This document shows, one piece after another, positions 23,597 to 32,529 of a stretch of DNA of 64,000 nucleotides; positions within the stretch are counted from its first letter, which is position 1, and every line of letters starts with the position of its first letter. A model generated the notes under the pieces. It was not told the DNA's origin. It saw only the letters and a program-made list of their open reading frames with translations, and made no database searches. A program made the translations under genes and the position numbers. The stretch is taken from assembly GCF_040702505.1 (NCBI RefSeq), contig NZ_JBFBLC010000002.1:682001-746000 (forward strand). Direction: 5' to 3'. Source of the stretch: Terrabacter sp040702505 (GTDB lineage Bacteria; Actinomycetota; Actinomycetes; Actinomycetales; Dermatophilaceae).

Positions 23597-24619
23597 TCAG
23601 CCGCCGATGGCGGACATCGGCCGGTCGGGCTGGACGAAGTCGGGGTCGCCGATGCCGTGGCCGCGCCGCTTGCGCCACATCTCGCCGCGCATGAGGGCCA
23701 GCAGCTCGTCGTCGGTCGCGCCCTCGCGCAGCGGGCCGCGCAGGTCGGTCTCGGTGGTCGAGAAGAGGCAGTTGCGCACCTGGCCGTCGGCGGTCAGGCG
23801 GGTGCGGTCGCAGGCGGCGCAGAACGGCGCGCTGACGCTCGCGATGATGCCGACGGTCTCGGGCCCGCCGTCGACGAGGAAGCGCTCGGCCGGCGCGCTG
23901 CCGCGGTCGGCCGCGGGCAGCGGGGTCAGCTCCCAGCGCCGGGACAGGCGCTCACGGATCTCGTCGGCGGTGATCATGTCGCTGCGGTCCCATGCGTGCT
24001 GCGCGTCGAGCGGCATCTGCTCGATGAACCGCAGCTCGTAGCCACGCTCGAGGCACCAGGCGAGCACGTCGGCGACCGACTCGTCGTTGATGCCGCGCAT
24101 GGCGACGGCGTTGACCTTGACCGGGGTGAGACCGGCGTCGGCCGCGGCCTTGAGCCCGGCCTCGACGTCGGCGAGCCGGTCACGGCGGGTCAGCCGGGTG
24201 AAGGTCTGGGAGTCGATCGTGTCGAGGCTGACATTGACGCGGTCGAGACCGGCGTCCTTGAGCCGGTGCGCGACGCGCTCCAGGCCGACGCCGTTGGTCG
24301 TCATCGCGATCTTCGGGCGCGGCTCGAGGGCGGCGATGCCGGCGACCAGGTCGACGAGCGAGCGGCGCAGCAGCGGCTCACCACCGGTGAGGCGCACCTG
24401 CGTGATGCCGTCGCGGACGAAGAGGCCGATGATGCGCAGCATCTCCTCGTCGGTCAGCATCTCGGCGCGAGGCATCCACGGCAGGCCCTCCGCGGGCATG
24501 CAGTAGGTGCAGCGCAGGTTGCAGCGGTCGGTGACGGACACGCGCAGGTCGCGGGCTACCCGACCGAACTGGTCGGCCAGGCCGGCTGGTCGCACGCTCG
24601 GGTCGGGAAGGCGGGTCAT
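23597..24619 (-). CDS. moaA: GTP 3',8-cyclase (molybdenum cofactor biosynthesis)
   Basis: A 340-aa radical SAM enzyme converting GTP to 3',8-cH2GTP, the first step of molybdopterin synthesis. The radical SAM cluster motif CNLRCTYC is at 33-40 (Cys33, 37, 40). LTGGEPLLRR follows, and the C-terminal cluster Cys267, Cys270 and Cys284 shows the MoaA Cx2Cx13C spacing. The last residues are the conserved C-terminal Gly-Gly (MSAIGG) needed for activity. No other moa gene is nearby. ATG at 24617-24619 has TAGAGT and 7 nt upstream (leaderless). A longer frame from 24871 lacks signals and overlaps the SURF1 promoter. Confidence 0.95.
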   Translation of the reverse strand: MTRLPDPSVRPAGLADQFGRVARDLRVSVTDRCNLRCTYCMPAEGLPWMPRAEMLTDEEMLRIIGLFVRDGITQVRLTGGEPLLRRSLVDLVAGIAALEPRPKIAMTTNGVGLERVAHRLKDAGLDRVNVSLDTIDSQTFTRLTRRDRLADVEAGLKAAADAGLTPVKVNAVAMRGINDESVADVLAWCLERGYELRFIEQMPLDAQHAWDRSDMITADEIRERLSRRWELTPLPAADRGSAPAERFLVDGGPETVGIIASVSAPFCAACDRTRLTADGQVRNCLFSTTETDLRGPLREGATDDELLALMRGEMWRKRRGHGIGDPDFVQPDRPMSAIGG

Positions 24620-24626
24620 GGGCTCC

Positions 24627-24632
24627 ACTCTA
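24627..24632 (-). promoter_or_regulatory. Leaderless -10 box for moaA
   Basis: TAGAGT on the minus strand, 7 nt before ATG at 24619. Confidence 0.5.
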
Positions 24633-24640
24633 GGCCGGGG

Positions 24641-24646
24641 TACCGT
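24641..24646 (+). promoter_or_regulatory. Leaderless -10 box for the SURF1 gene
   Basis: TACCGT, then 6 nt, then GTG at 24653. Confidence 0.5.
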
Positions 24647-24652
24647 CAATGG

Positions 24653-25453
24653 GTGCTTCGACTGTGGCTGACCCGGCGCTGGCTGCTCGCCACCCTGGCT
24701 GCCGTGGTGTTCGGTGTCGCGTGCTACTACCTCGGTCTGTGGCAGTGGCACCGCCACGTGGAGCAGCGCACCAAGGTCGATGCCATCGCGACCAACTACG
24801 GCGCGGCGCCCGTGCCGTTCTCCCCCGCGCTGGTGGAGCGTCCGCTCACTCCCGAGCGCCAGTGGACGCACGTCACCCTGACTGGCACGTATGCCGCGAA
24901 CAGCGACCTGATGGTCCGCAACCGGACGCTGAACTCGACGGTGGGCTTCGAGGTGCTGACGCCGCTGCAGACGGACGGGCTGACCGTCCTCGTCGACCGG
25001 GGCTGGGTGGCCAACGGGGCGAACGCCGAGACCGTCCCGCCGGTGGACCCTCCGCCTGCCGGGGCCGTCGCGGTGACCGGCTGGCTGCGCACCGGCGAGG
25101 TGAGCCTCGGACGCGACGTGCCGCGACCGCAGCTGGTCAGCATCAACATCGCCGACGCCCGCGCCCAGGTGCCTTCGCTCAGCAACGTGGACGCGTATGT
25201 CGTGCTGGGCAGCCAGCGACCGTCATCGGCCTCGGCAGGCCATCCGCTCCAGCCGCTGCCGAAGCCCGAGGAGGACCTCGGACCGCACCAGGCCTACGCT
25301 TACCAGTGGTGGCTGTTCATGCCCGGCGGGCTCGCGTTCATCTTCTTCGCGATCCGACGGCAGGCCGCGGCGGTGCGAGAGACCGAGGGCGGCCCGTATG
25401 CCGCGCCCCCCAAGCCGAAGAAGGTGCGGATCTGGGACGAGGAGGACGCCTGA
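24653..25453 (+). CDS. SURF1 family protein (cytochrome oxidase assembly)
   Basis: A 266-aa SURF1-like protein helping to mature haem-copper oxidase in the membrane. The N-terminal helix (about 9-27, LLATLAAVVFGVACYYLGLW) ends in the conserved LGLWQWHRH. The periplasmic domain contains the family blocks ERQWTHVTLTGTY, VRNRTLNSTVGFEVLTPLQ and TVLVDRGWVANG. A C-terminal helix (WWLFMPGGLAFIFFAI) precedes a short charged tail. Two octamer copies (24889, 25396) are read as Tyr-Ala. It is divergent from moaA, only 33 bp apart, so promoters overlap. The ctaA and ctaB genes for haem A synthesis lie far to the right in this window. Confidence 0.92.
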   Translation: MLRLWLTRRWLLATLAAVVFGVACYYLGLWQWHRHVEQRTKVDAIATNYGAAPVPFSPALVERPLTPERQWTHVTLTGTYAANSDLMVRNRTLNSTVGFEVLTPLQTDGLTVLVDRGWVANGANAETVPPVDPPPAGAVAVTGWLRTGEVSLGRDVPRPQLVSINIADARAQVPSLSNVDAYVVLGSQRPSSASAGHPLQPLPKPEEDLGPHQAYAYQWWLFMPGGLAFIFFAIRRQAAAVRETEGGPYAAPPKPKKVRIWDEEDA

Positions 25454-25459
25454 GCCCGC

Positions 25460-27385
25460 TCAGACGTGGTCGAGCTCGGTGAGGTCGACGTCGCCGGAGC
25501 CCTCGGCCGCGATCCCGAGCTCGGCGACCTGCTCGTTGAACTGCGTCGCGTGGAGCACGGAGTAGAGGCCGCCGGCGGCGAGCAGCTCGGCGTGCCGGCC
25601 CGTCTCGACGACGCGCCCGTGGTCGAGGACGACGATGAGGTCGGCCTGCCGGATCGTGGAGAGCCGGTGGGCGATGACGATCGACGTGCGTCCCTCCAGG
25701 GCCGCGTCGAGGGCTCGCTGGACGGCGACCTCGGACTCGGAGTCGAGGTGGGCGGTGGCCTCGTCGAGCACGACGACGTCGGGCGCCTTGAGGAGCAGGC
25801 GGGCGATGGCCAGGCGCTGCTTCTCGCCGCCGCTGAGACGGTGCCCGCGGTCGCCGACCACGGTCTCGAGGCCCTGCGGCAGCTCCTCGACGAGCCGGCT
25901 GATCTGCGCCGCCTCGAGGGCCGCCTGGATCTGCTCGTCGGTGGCGTCGGGCCGGGCGTAGAGCAGGTTGGCGCGGATGGTGTCGTGGAAGAGGTGGGCC
26001 TCCTGGGTGACCACGCCGACGCGGTCGCGGAGGGAGGTCAGGGTGGCCTCGCGCAGGTCGGTGCCCCCGATGCGGACGGCGCCCTCGCTCGGGTCGTAGA
26101 GGCGTGAGACGAGGGAGGTCAGCGTGGTCTTGCCGGCCCCCGACGGGCCCACGAGCGCGACGAGGTGCCCCGCAGGCGCGTTCACGGTGATGTCGTGGAG
26201 CACGTCACCGCTGCCGCGGCGGTCGCCGGAGGCCACCGACTCGAGGGAGGCCAGCGACACCTCGTCGGCCGAGGGGTAGCGGAACGAGACGTGGTCGAGC
26301 TCGACTCCCAGCGGCCCGGCGGGCAGCGGGACGGCGGTCGGGCTCTCCTTGACCAGTGGCTCGAGGTCGAGCACCTCGAAGACGCGCTCGAAGGAGATCA
26401 GCGCGGTCATGACGTCGACGCGCACGTTGGACAGCGACGTGAGCGGTCCGTAGAGGCGGGCCAGCAGGGCCGCGAGGGCGAGCAGGGTGCCGACGGACAG
26501 CGTGCCGTTGACCGCCATGACACCGCCGAAGCCGTAGATCATCGCGGTGGCGAGGGCGGCGACGAGGGTCAGGGCCGCCATGAAGATGGTGCGGTTGAGG
26601 GCGATCTGGATCCCGATGTCGCGGACGCGGCCGGCGCGCTCGGCGTACTCGGCCTCCTCGCGCGACGGCGTGCCGAAGAGCTTCACGAGCAGGGCGCCCG
26701 CGACGTTGAACCGCTCGGTCATCCGCGTGCCCATGTCGGCGTTGAGGGTCATCTGCCGGTGCGCGAGCGCCGCCAGGCGCCGCCCCATCAGCTTGGCCGG
26801 GATCACGAAGAGCGGCACGAGCAGCAGCGAGCCCAGGGTCAGCTGCCACGACAGGGCCACCATGGCACCGACGACGAGGACGACCGAGACGAGGTTGGAG
26901 ACGACGTTGGACAGGACCGAGGTGAACGCCTGCTGGGCACCGACGACGTCGTTGTTGAGGCGGGAGACGAGCGAGCCGGTCTGGGCCCGGGTGAAGAACG
27001 CGATGGGCTGGCGCAGCACGTGCGCGAAGACCTGGGTGCGGAGGTCGTTGATGAGGCCCTCACCGATGCGCGAGGAGTACCACCGGGAGACCACGGTGAG
27101 CAGCGCGTCGGCCACGGCGATCGCGGCGACGAGGAGGGAGAGGCGCACGACGACCGAGGAGTCCTTGGGGATCACGCCGTCGTCGACGATGTTCTTGAGC
27201 AGCAGCGGCACGGCGACGACCATGACGGAGTCGAGCACCGTCACGACCAGGAAGGTGATGATCGCTGCGCGGTAGGGCGTGGCGTACGTCAGCACCCGGC
27301 GCCGGGTGCCCGGTGAGAGGGTTCGTTCGGCGACCGACGAGTCACGCGACATCGATCGCATCGCCATCCACGGCTGCATGCCCAC
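25460..27385 (-). CDS. ABC exporter, fused membrane and ATPase domains
   Basis: A 641-aa half-transporter of the MsbA/multidrug type. The start is GTG at 27383-27385, chosen for AGGAGG about 8 nt upstream; an upstream in-frame start has none. Six membrane segments (about 35-310), including FLVVTVLDSVMVVAVPLLL and LVSVVLVVGAMVALSWQL, precede the ATPase (about 365-600). Walker A is GPSGAGKTT (about 417), the signature is LSGGEKQR, Walker B is DVVVLDEATAHLD and the switch is IVIAHRLSTIRQADLIVV. Residues after about 600 form a Glu/Asp-rich tail ending DLTELDHV. It works as a homodimer or with an unlinked partner; the substrate is unknown. Confidence 0.93.
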   Translation of the reverse strand: MGMQPWMAMRSMSRDSSVAERTLSPGTRRRVLTYATPYRAAIITFLVVTVLDSVMVVAVPLLLKNIVDDGVIPKDSSVVVRLSLLVAAIAVADALLTVVSRWYSSRIGEGLINDLRTQVFAHVLRQPIAFFTRAQTGSLVSRLNNDVVGAQQAFTSVLSNVVSNLVSVVLVVGAMVALSWQLTLGSLLLVPLFVIPAKLMGRRLAALAHRQMTLNADMGTRMTERFNVAGALLVKLFGTPSREEAEYAERAGRVRDIGIQIALNRTIFMAALTLVAALATAMIYGFGGVMAVNGTLSVGTLLALAALLARLYGPLTSLSNVRVDVMTALISFERVFEVLDLEPLVKESPTAVPLPAGPLGVELDHVSFRYPSADEVSLASLESVASGDRRGSGDVLHDITVNAPAGHLVALVGPSGAGKTTLTSLVSRLYDPSEGAVRIGGTDLREATLTSLRDRVGVVTQEAHLFHDTIRANLLYARPDATDEQIQAALEAAQISRLVEELPQGLETVVGDRGHRLSGGEKQRLAIARLLLKAPDVVVLDEATAHLDSESEVAVQRALDAALEGRTSIVIAHRLSTIRQADLIVVLDHGRVVETGRHAELLAAGGLYSVLHATQFNEQVAELGIAAEGSGDVDLTELDHV

Positions 27386-27487
27386 TGCAAGACCTCCTGT
27401 GTTCCCTCCATCCAACCGCGCAGCACCGACACCGATTCCCGCGGCCCGGCAGTCCGCCCCCGGACGGGCCTTCCCGGCTCACCAGCC

Positions 27488-28261
27488 TCAGGCCGGGCGA
27501 CCGCCCAGCATGCCCTGCAGGAGGGTCGCCTGCGCGGCACGCTCGCGGGACAGCTGGGCGTCCCGGTCCCCGCCCATCGCGCCGCGCAGCAGCGGCTTGA
27601 GCGCCCGCAGTGCGGTCTCGGGTGCCGCGAGCAGCGCGTCGACGAGCGAGCGCGTCGCCTCCTCCAGGTCGGCGGCCGGCGCCAGCGAGCCGACGAGACC
27701 GATGGCGTGGGCCTCCGGCGCCGACACCCTGCGCCCGGTGGCGCAGATCTCCAGGGCCCGGGAGTAGCCGACGAGGTGCACGAGCGGCCCGGTGCCACCG
27801 AGGTCGGGCACGAGGCCCAGGCTCGTCTCGCGCATCGCGAACCACGCGTCGAGCGCCGCGACCCTCAGGTCGGCGGCGAGCGCGAGCTGGAAGCCGGCAC
27901 CGATGGCGTAGCCGTGCACCTGGGCCACGACGACGGCCGGGCACTCGGCCCACGCGGTGAAGCCCTGCTGGTATGCCGCGATGCCCCGTTGGAGGGCCTC
28001 CGTGCCGCCTGCCGCCAGCTGGGTCACGCTCTTCTCGCCCGGCACTCCCTCGGGGCTGAACATGGCCGTGTCGATGCCGGCCGAGAACGCCTCGCCGGCC
28101 CCGCGCAGGACGACCACGCGTACGTCCTCGGGGAGCGAGCGGGCCTCGTCGGCGAGCGCCGCCCACAGCGACGGGGTCTGCGCGTTGCGCTTGTCCGGGC
28201 GGTCGAGGGTCAGGGTGCGGACGGGGCCGTCGGTCTCCACCCGGAGGTGCGGATGCGTCAT
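27488..28261 (-). CDS. Enoyl-CoA hydratase/isomerase family protein
   Basis: A 257-aa crotonase-fold protein acting on CoA thioesters. The oxyanion-hole segments VVLRGAGEAFSAGIDTAMF (about 48-66) and AQVHGYAIGAGFQLALAADL (about 112-131) are present. LGLVPDLGGTGPLVHLVG follows in the usual position. The position of the second catalytic Glu is occupied by Asp or Gly in this copy, so true hydratase activity is not assured; isomerase or other crotonase reactions are possible. ATG at 28259-28261 has TAGCCT and 6 nt upstream. It is followed downstream, 102 bp away, by the ABC exporter on the same strand. Confidence 0.88.
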   Translation of the reverse strand: MTHPHLRVETDGPVRTLTLDRPDKRNAQTPSLWAALADEARSLPEDVRVVVLRGAGEAFSAGIDTAMFSPEGVPGEKSVTQLAAGGTEALQRGIAAYQQGFTAWAECPAVVVAQVHGYAIGAGFQLALAADLRVAALDAWFAMRETSLGLVPDLGGTGPLVHLVGYSRALEICATGRRVSAPEAHAIGLVGSLAPAADLEEATRSLVDALLAAPETALRALKPLLRGAMGGDRDAQLSRERAAQATLLQGMLGGRPA

Positions 28262-28267
28262 GGGCGC

Positions 28268-28273
28268 AGGCTA
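28268..28273 (-). promoter_or_regulatory. Leaderless -10 box for the enoyl-CoA hydratase
   Basis: TAGCCT on the minus strand, 6 nt before ATG at 28261. Confidence 0.5.
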
Positions 28274-28299
28274 CCCGCGGGTCGGACGCCCGCCGCCGA

Positions 28300-28500
28300 T
28301 CAGGCGGCGGGGGCGACGGCGGCGACCGAAGCCGGAGGCACGGCCCGCAGCACGCCCCAACCACTCACCGACGCCGGCTGCGCCACCTCGACCCGGAAGA
28401 CCCGAGCGCAGTCCAGGCACGACCAGGCGGCGGTCGGGTCGGGAAAGGGCGTCAGGTTCTCGCCCGAGCAGAACGGGCACGCGAGGTGGAGGCTCGGCAT
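28300..28500 (-). CDS. Small zinc-ribbon-like protein, 66 aa
   Basis: ATG at 28498-28500 begins MPSLHLACPFCSGENLTPF and continues PDPTAAWSCLDCARVFRVE. Two Cys pairs (CPFC, CLDC) 16 residues apart fit a zinc ribbon. A longer frame starts at 28536, with no RBS for either. Similar short actinobacterial proteins with CPFC..TPFPD..WxC..C are known to me from assimilatory sulfite/nitrite reductase regions, but no such gene is near, so the role is unknown. The C-terminal 30 residues are Ala/Pro-rich. Confidence 0.7.
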   Translation of the reverse strand: MPSLHLACPFCSGENLTPFPDPTAAWSCLDCARVFRVEVAQPASVSGWGVLRAVPPASVAAVAPAA

Positions 28501-28538
28501 GGCACCACTGTGACCGTGAGCCGGCCATGCGGTCAATA

Positions 28539-28579
28539 ACTGTCCATTATGCGATCCAGCACTGCAGATTATGGACAGT
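28539..28579. repeat. AT-rich inverted repeat, possible operator
   Basis: ACTGTCCAT at 28539-28547 and ATGGACAGT at 28571-28579 are complementary half-sites around a 23-bp spacer. The segment is AT-rich compared with its surroundings and sits between the membrane-protein gene (ends 28588) and the zinc-ribbon gene. No T-tract follows, so an operator is likelier than a terminator. Confidence 0.45.
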
Positions 28580-28587
28580 GGAGGACC

Positions 28588-29301
28588 TCACTGGGGTAGC
28601 GCCCCGATGGCGCGGGCCACCACGAGCAGCGACGTCAGCAGCGCCGCCGTCGCTTCCAGGCCCATGAGCGCCTTCGCACGCGGGGTCAGCGGCATGGTGT
28701 CCGTCGGGCTGAAGGCACTCGAGTTCGTGAGGGACGTGTAGAGGTAGTCGACGAACGCCGGGCGCCAGTTGCTGCGCTCGCTGGATGTGGCCGCGACCTC
28801 GGTGACGGCGTCCTGGTTCTCGTCCTGCGAGAACCGCCAGTCCGCCGGCGGCATCCGGTCGCGGGCCAGCGTGTGCCGGGCGACGGGCCCTCCCCGGTCC
28901 AGTTCCCAGAACAACAGGGCGAAGCCGATGACGTTGGTCAGCCACACCTGCATGCCGGCCAGCAGCAGCGGCATGCCGCGGGCGTCCTTCGAGGTGAGCG
29001 TCTGCACCAGCATCGCGAGGGCGACCATGTTGGTGGCGATGACGAGACAGGCCAGCGCGATGGACGTGACCCGCGACCAGCGGGTCTGCCGGACCATCCG
29101 GTGAGGATTGCTGAGGAGCAGCGCCCCCAGCAGGACCAGCTCGACGAGGGGGATGGCGAGGCGCGGGCCGAGGAGCAGGCGCTCGGGGAGCACGGCATAC
29201 GCCAGGACCGCCACGACGACGGCGAGCGCAGGCCACAGCCGCTGCTCCCCCGCGCTGGAGCGCGTCTCGTGCCGTCGCCGCCTGGGCCTGCTAGCTGCCA
29301 T
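28588..29301 (-). CDS. Multi-pass membrane protein, DUF1345-like
   Basis: A 237-aa membrane protein. The N-terminal 20 residues are basic (AASRPRRRRHETR). At least five membrane segments follow: LWPALAVVVAVLAYAVLP, IPLVELVLLGALLLSN, VTSIALACLVIATNMVALAM, PLLLAGMQVWLTNVIGFALL and ATAALLTSLLVVARAIGAL. The loop YLYTSLTNSSAFSPTDTMPL before the last helix resembles the pore-like segment of DUF1345 or two-pore channel proteins; ion-channel function is a guess. The start is ATG at 29299-29301 with TATTTT and 6 nt upstream. It is followed by the zinc-ribbon gene beyond the inverted repeat. Confidence 0.8.
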   Translation of the reverse strand: MAASRPRRRRHETRSSAGEQRLWPALAVVVAVLAYAVLPERLLLGPRLAIPLVELVLLGALLLSNPHRMVRQTRWSRVTSIALACLVIATNMVALAMLVQTLTSKDARGMPLLLAGMQVWLTNVIGFALLFWELDRGGPVARHTLARDRMPPADWRFSQDENQDAVTEVAATSSERSNWRPAFVDYLYTSLTNSSAFSPTDTMPLTPRAKALMGLEATAALLTSLLVVARAIGALPQ

Positions 29302-29307
29302 GGCGCA

Positions 29308-29313
29308 AAAATA
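29308..29313 (-). promoter_or_regulatory. Leaderless -10 box (TATTTT) for the DUF1345-like gene
   Basis: TATTTT on the minus strand, then 6 nt, then ATG at 29301; the only AT-rich box in the set. Confidence 0.5.
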
Positions 29314-29336
29314 GCGGCGCCGGCTGACCGAGAGGC

Positions 29337-30935
<1,599 letters not shown>

Positions 30936-30964
30936 GGCATTCCTCCTATCGGTGCCGCACTACG

Positions 30965-31285
30965 TCAGCGGCCGGACAACCCCACCAGTCTAGGAGCCGT
31001 GGAGGGGTGCTCTCGACGCGTTATGCGGGCGGAGGCCTCGTGGCAGGTGTCGCAGTCGCACGTGCGGGAGGCATGCATCGTGCCCGCGTTGCGCCGGGTG
31101 CCCGGCTGCCACAGGGGCTCGAGTACGCCGTGTGGCGAGGTGCGGGTGGGTAGCAGCGTGGGCTCCGGGTCGGGATCGGAGGTCCCGGCACGGCAGCACC
31201 GGCAAGGGGTGTAGCCGCCGTTGCCGCCCTCGTGCCAAGCGTGCTGGTGCGCACACGTGCGGCAGAGGTGGACGAGCACGCTCAC
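30965..31285 (-). CDS. Cys-rich protein coupled to the MerR-clamp gene, 106 aa
   Basis: GTG at 31283-31285 overlaps the stop of the upstream MerR-clamp gene (GTGA), which supports translation. The 106-aa product has CRTCAHQHAWH near its N-terminus, CRCC at about 28-31 and TCDCDTCHEAS near residue 80, giving at least nine Cys and several His. This is a likely metal-binding protein with two or three sites. A Pro/Thr/Arg-rich middle part (about 35-65) looks disordered. No known family was recognised. It is only 29 bp from the ABC-F gene, so all three may form one transcript. Confidence 0.65.
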   Translation of the reverse strand: MSVLVHLCRTCAHQHAWHEGGNGGYTPCRCCRAGTSDPDPEPTLLPTRTSPHGVLEPLWQPGTRRNAGTMHASRTCDCDTCHEASARITRREHPSTAPRLVGLSGR

Positions 31286-32397
31286 GCGTGCGGCCCATCC
31301 GGCCCGTCCGGCGCGACCGGCATCAGGACCGAGAAGCCGGCGCCGTCCCCACGGATGGCCAGCGGGCGGCGGGGACCGTCCACCTCGAGCCGGGGACGCG
31401 GCCCGGCCACCGCGAGCGCCTCGCGCAGGAACTGCGGGTCCACGAAGACGTCCGCTGCCGACGCCCCCGCACCACTCGCGGCCAGCGACACCGTGCCCTG
31501 ACGCACGACCAGGCCGACGGACCCCACCTCCACGGGTAACCGCGAGAGCAGGTCGGCGGCGTCGGCGGCACCCGCCGCACCGGCGCGCGGGGCCGGGTCG
31601 ACGACGGGACAGTAGTCGGGGAACGTGCCCGGCACGACGGCGGTCGCCAGCAGCTCCCCGGCGACGCTCGCCCCCACCTGCCCCTCGCCGACCTCGAGGG
31701 CCACCTCCGCCTCAGCCGCGACGGCGGCACAGGCCTGCGCGACCTGGTCGGCCCAGGCGGCCGGGACCACCGCTGCGACCGGAACAGCAGGACCGACGAC
31801 CGGGCGGCGCACTGGGATCCCTGCAAGGGCCATGCGGTAGCGGTCCGTGGCGACGCAGCGCAGCTCCGAGCCGGTCACCTCGAGCAGGATTCCGGTGAGC
31901 ACCTGCAGGTCCGATCCGTCCGGGGCTCCCGCGACGGGCGTCCCCGGCGCCACGGCGAACCGGACCGAGGCCAGGGCCTCCAGGAGGTCGCCGGCCCGCA
32001 CGGTGACGCGGCAGCGGGCGTCGTGACCGTCGGCGTCCTCGGCGAGGAGTGCGAGGGTGCGCCGGATCTCCGCGCGGGCGTCGGCCAGCCCGTCGACGAG
32101 CCGCTGCTCGTGCGCCGCGACGACATCAGCGGCGACACCCGACGCGCCCCGCCCGTCCTCGTCCAGCACGAGCGCGACCTCGGCGAGCGGCATACCGACG
32201 CGGCGCAGGGACGCGAGCAGACGGGCGGCACGGACCTGCCCGACGGCATACCTGCGGTAGCCGGTCAGCGGGTCGACGTCGTCGGGCACGAGCACGCCCT
32301 CGCGGTCGTAGAAGCGCAGCGCGCTGGCGCTCAGGCCACTCGCCCGCGCCAGCTCACCGATGCTGAGCGGGCGGTCGGGCCGGTTCGTGGGGAGCAT
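31282..32397 (-). CDS. MerR-type regulator fused to sliding-clamp (DnaN)-like domains
   Basis: A 371-aa protein from ATG at 32395-32397. Residues 10-80 are a MerR winged helix (LSIGELARASGLSASALRFY, then TGYRRYAVGQVRAARLL). Residues 85-125 are a helical linker as in MerR dimers. From about 130 the sequence looks like DNA polymerase III beta: DLLEALASVRFAV, VLTGILLEV, VATDRYRMA (182-190), FPDYCPVVDP (259-268), VDPQFLREALAV (319-330) and closing SVLMPV (356-361). There is room for two of the three clamp domains. Bacteria carry dnaN elsewhere, so this should be a regulator using a clamp fold as a sensor or dimer module. Known to me only as an uncharacterised fusion. Two octamer copies lie inside. 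Confidence 0.85.
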   Translation of the reverse strand: MLPTNRPDRPLSIGELARASGLSASALRFYDREGVLVPDDVDPLTGYRRYAVGQVRAARLLASLRRVGMPLAEVALVLDEDGRGASGVAADVVAAHEQRLVDGLADARAEIRRTLALLAEDADGHDARCRVTVRAGDLLEALASVRFAVAPGTPVAGAPDGSDLQVLTGILLEVTGSELRCVATDRYRMALAGIPVRRPVVGPAVPVAAVVPAAWADQVAQACAAVAAEAEVALEVGEGQVGASVAGELLATAVVPGTFPDYCPVVDPAPRAGAAGAADAADLLSRLPVEVGSVGLVVRQGTVSLAASGAGASAADVFVDPQFLREALAVAGPRPRLEVDGPRRPLAIRGDGAGFSVLMPVAPDGPDGPHA

Positions 32398-32515
32398 GGG
32401 CGTCAGCGTGGCCCCTCGACCGGGTCGAAGGTCAAGCGAGCCGCGCGGTTCTGGGACTCCCCGGCCGTATGCCGCATGGCGGGCGAGGCGTGGCAGGTCG
32501 ACGTGCGCGCTCGGG

Positions 32516-32521
32516 TAGCGT
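32516..32521 (+). promoter_or_regulatory. Leaderless -10 box for the FemX-type gene
   Basis: TAGCGT, then 8 nt, then GTG at 32530. Confidence 0.45.
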
Positions 32522-32529
32522 GATCCAGC

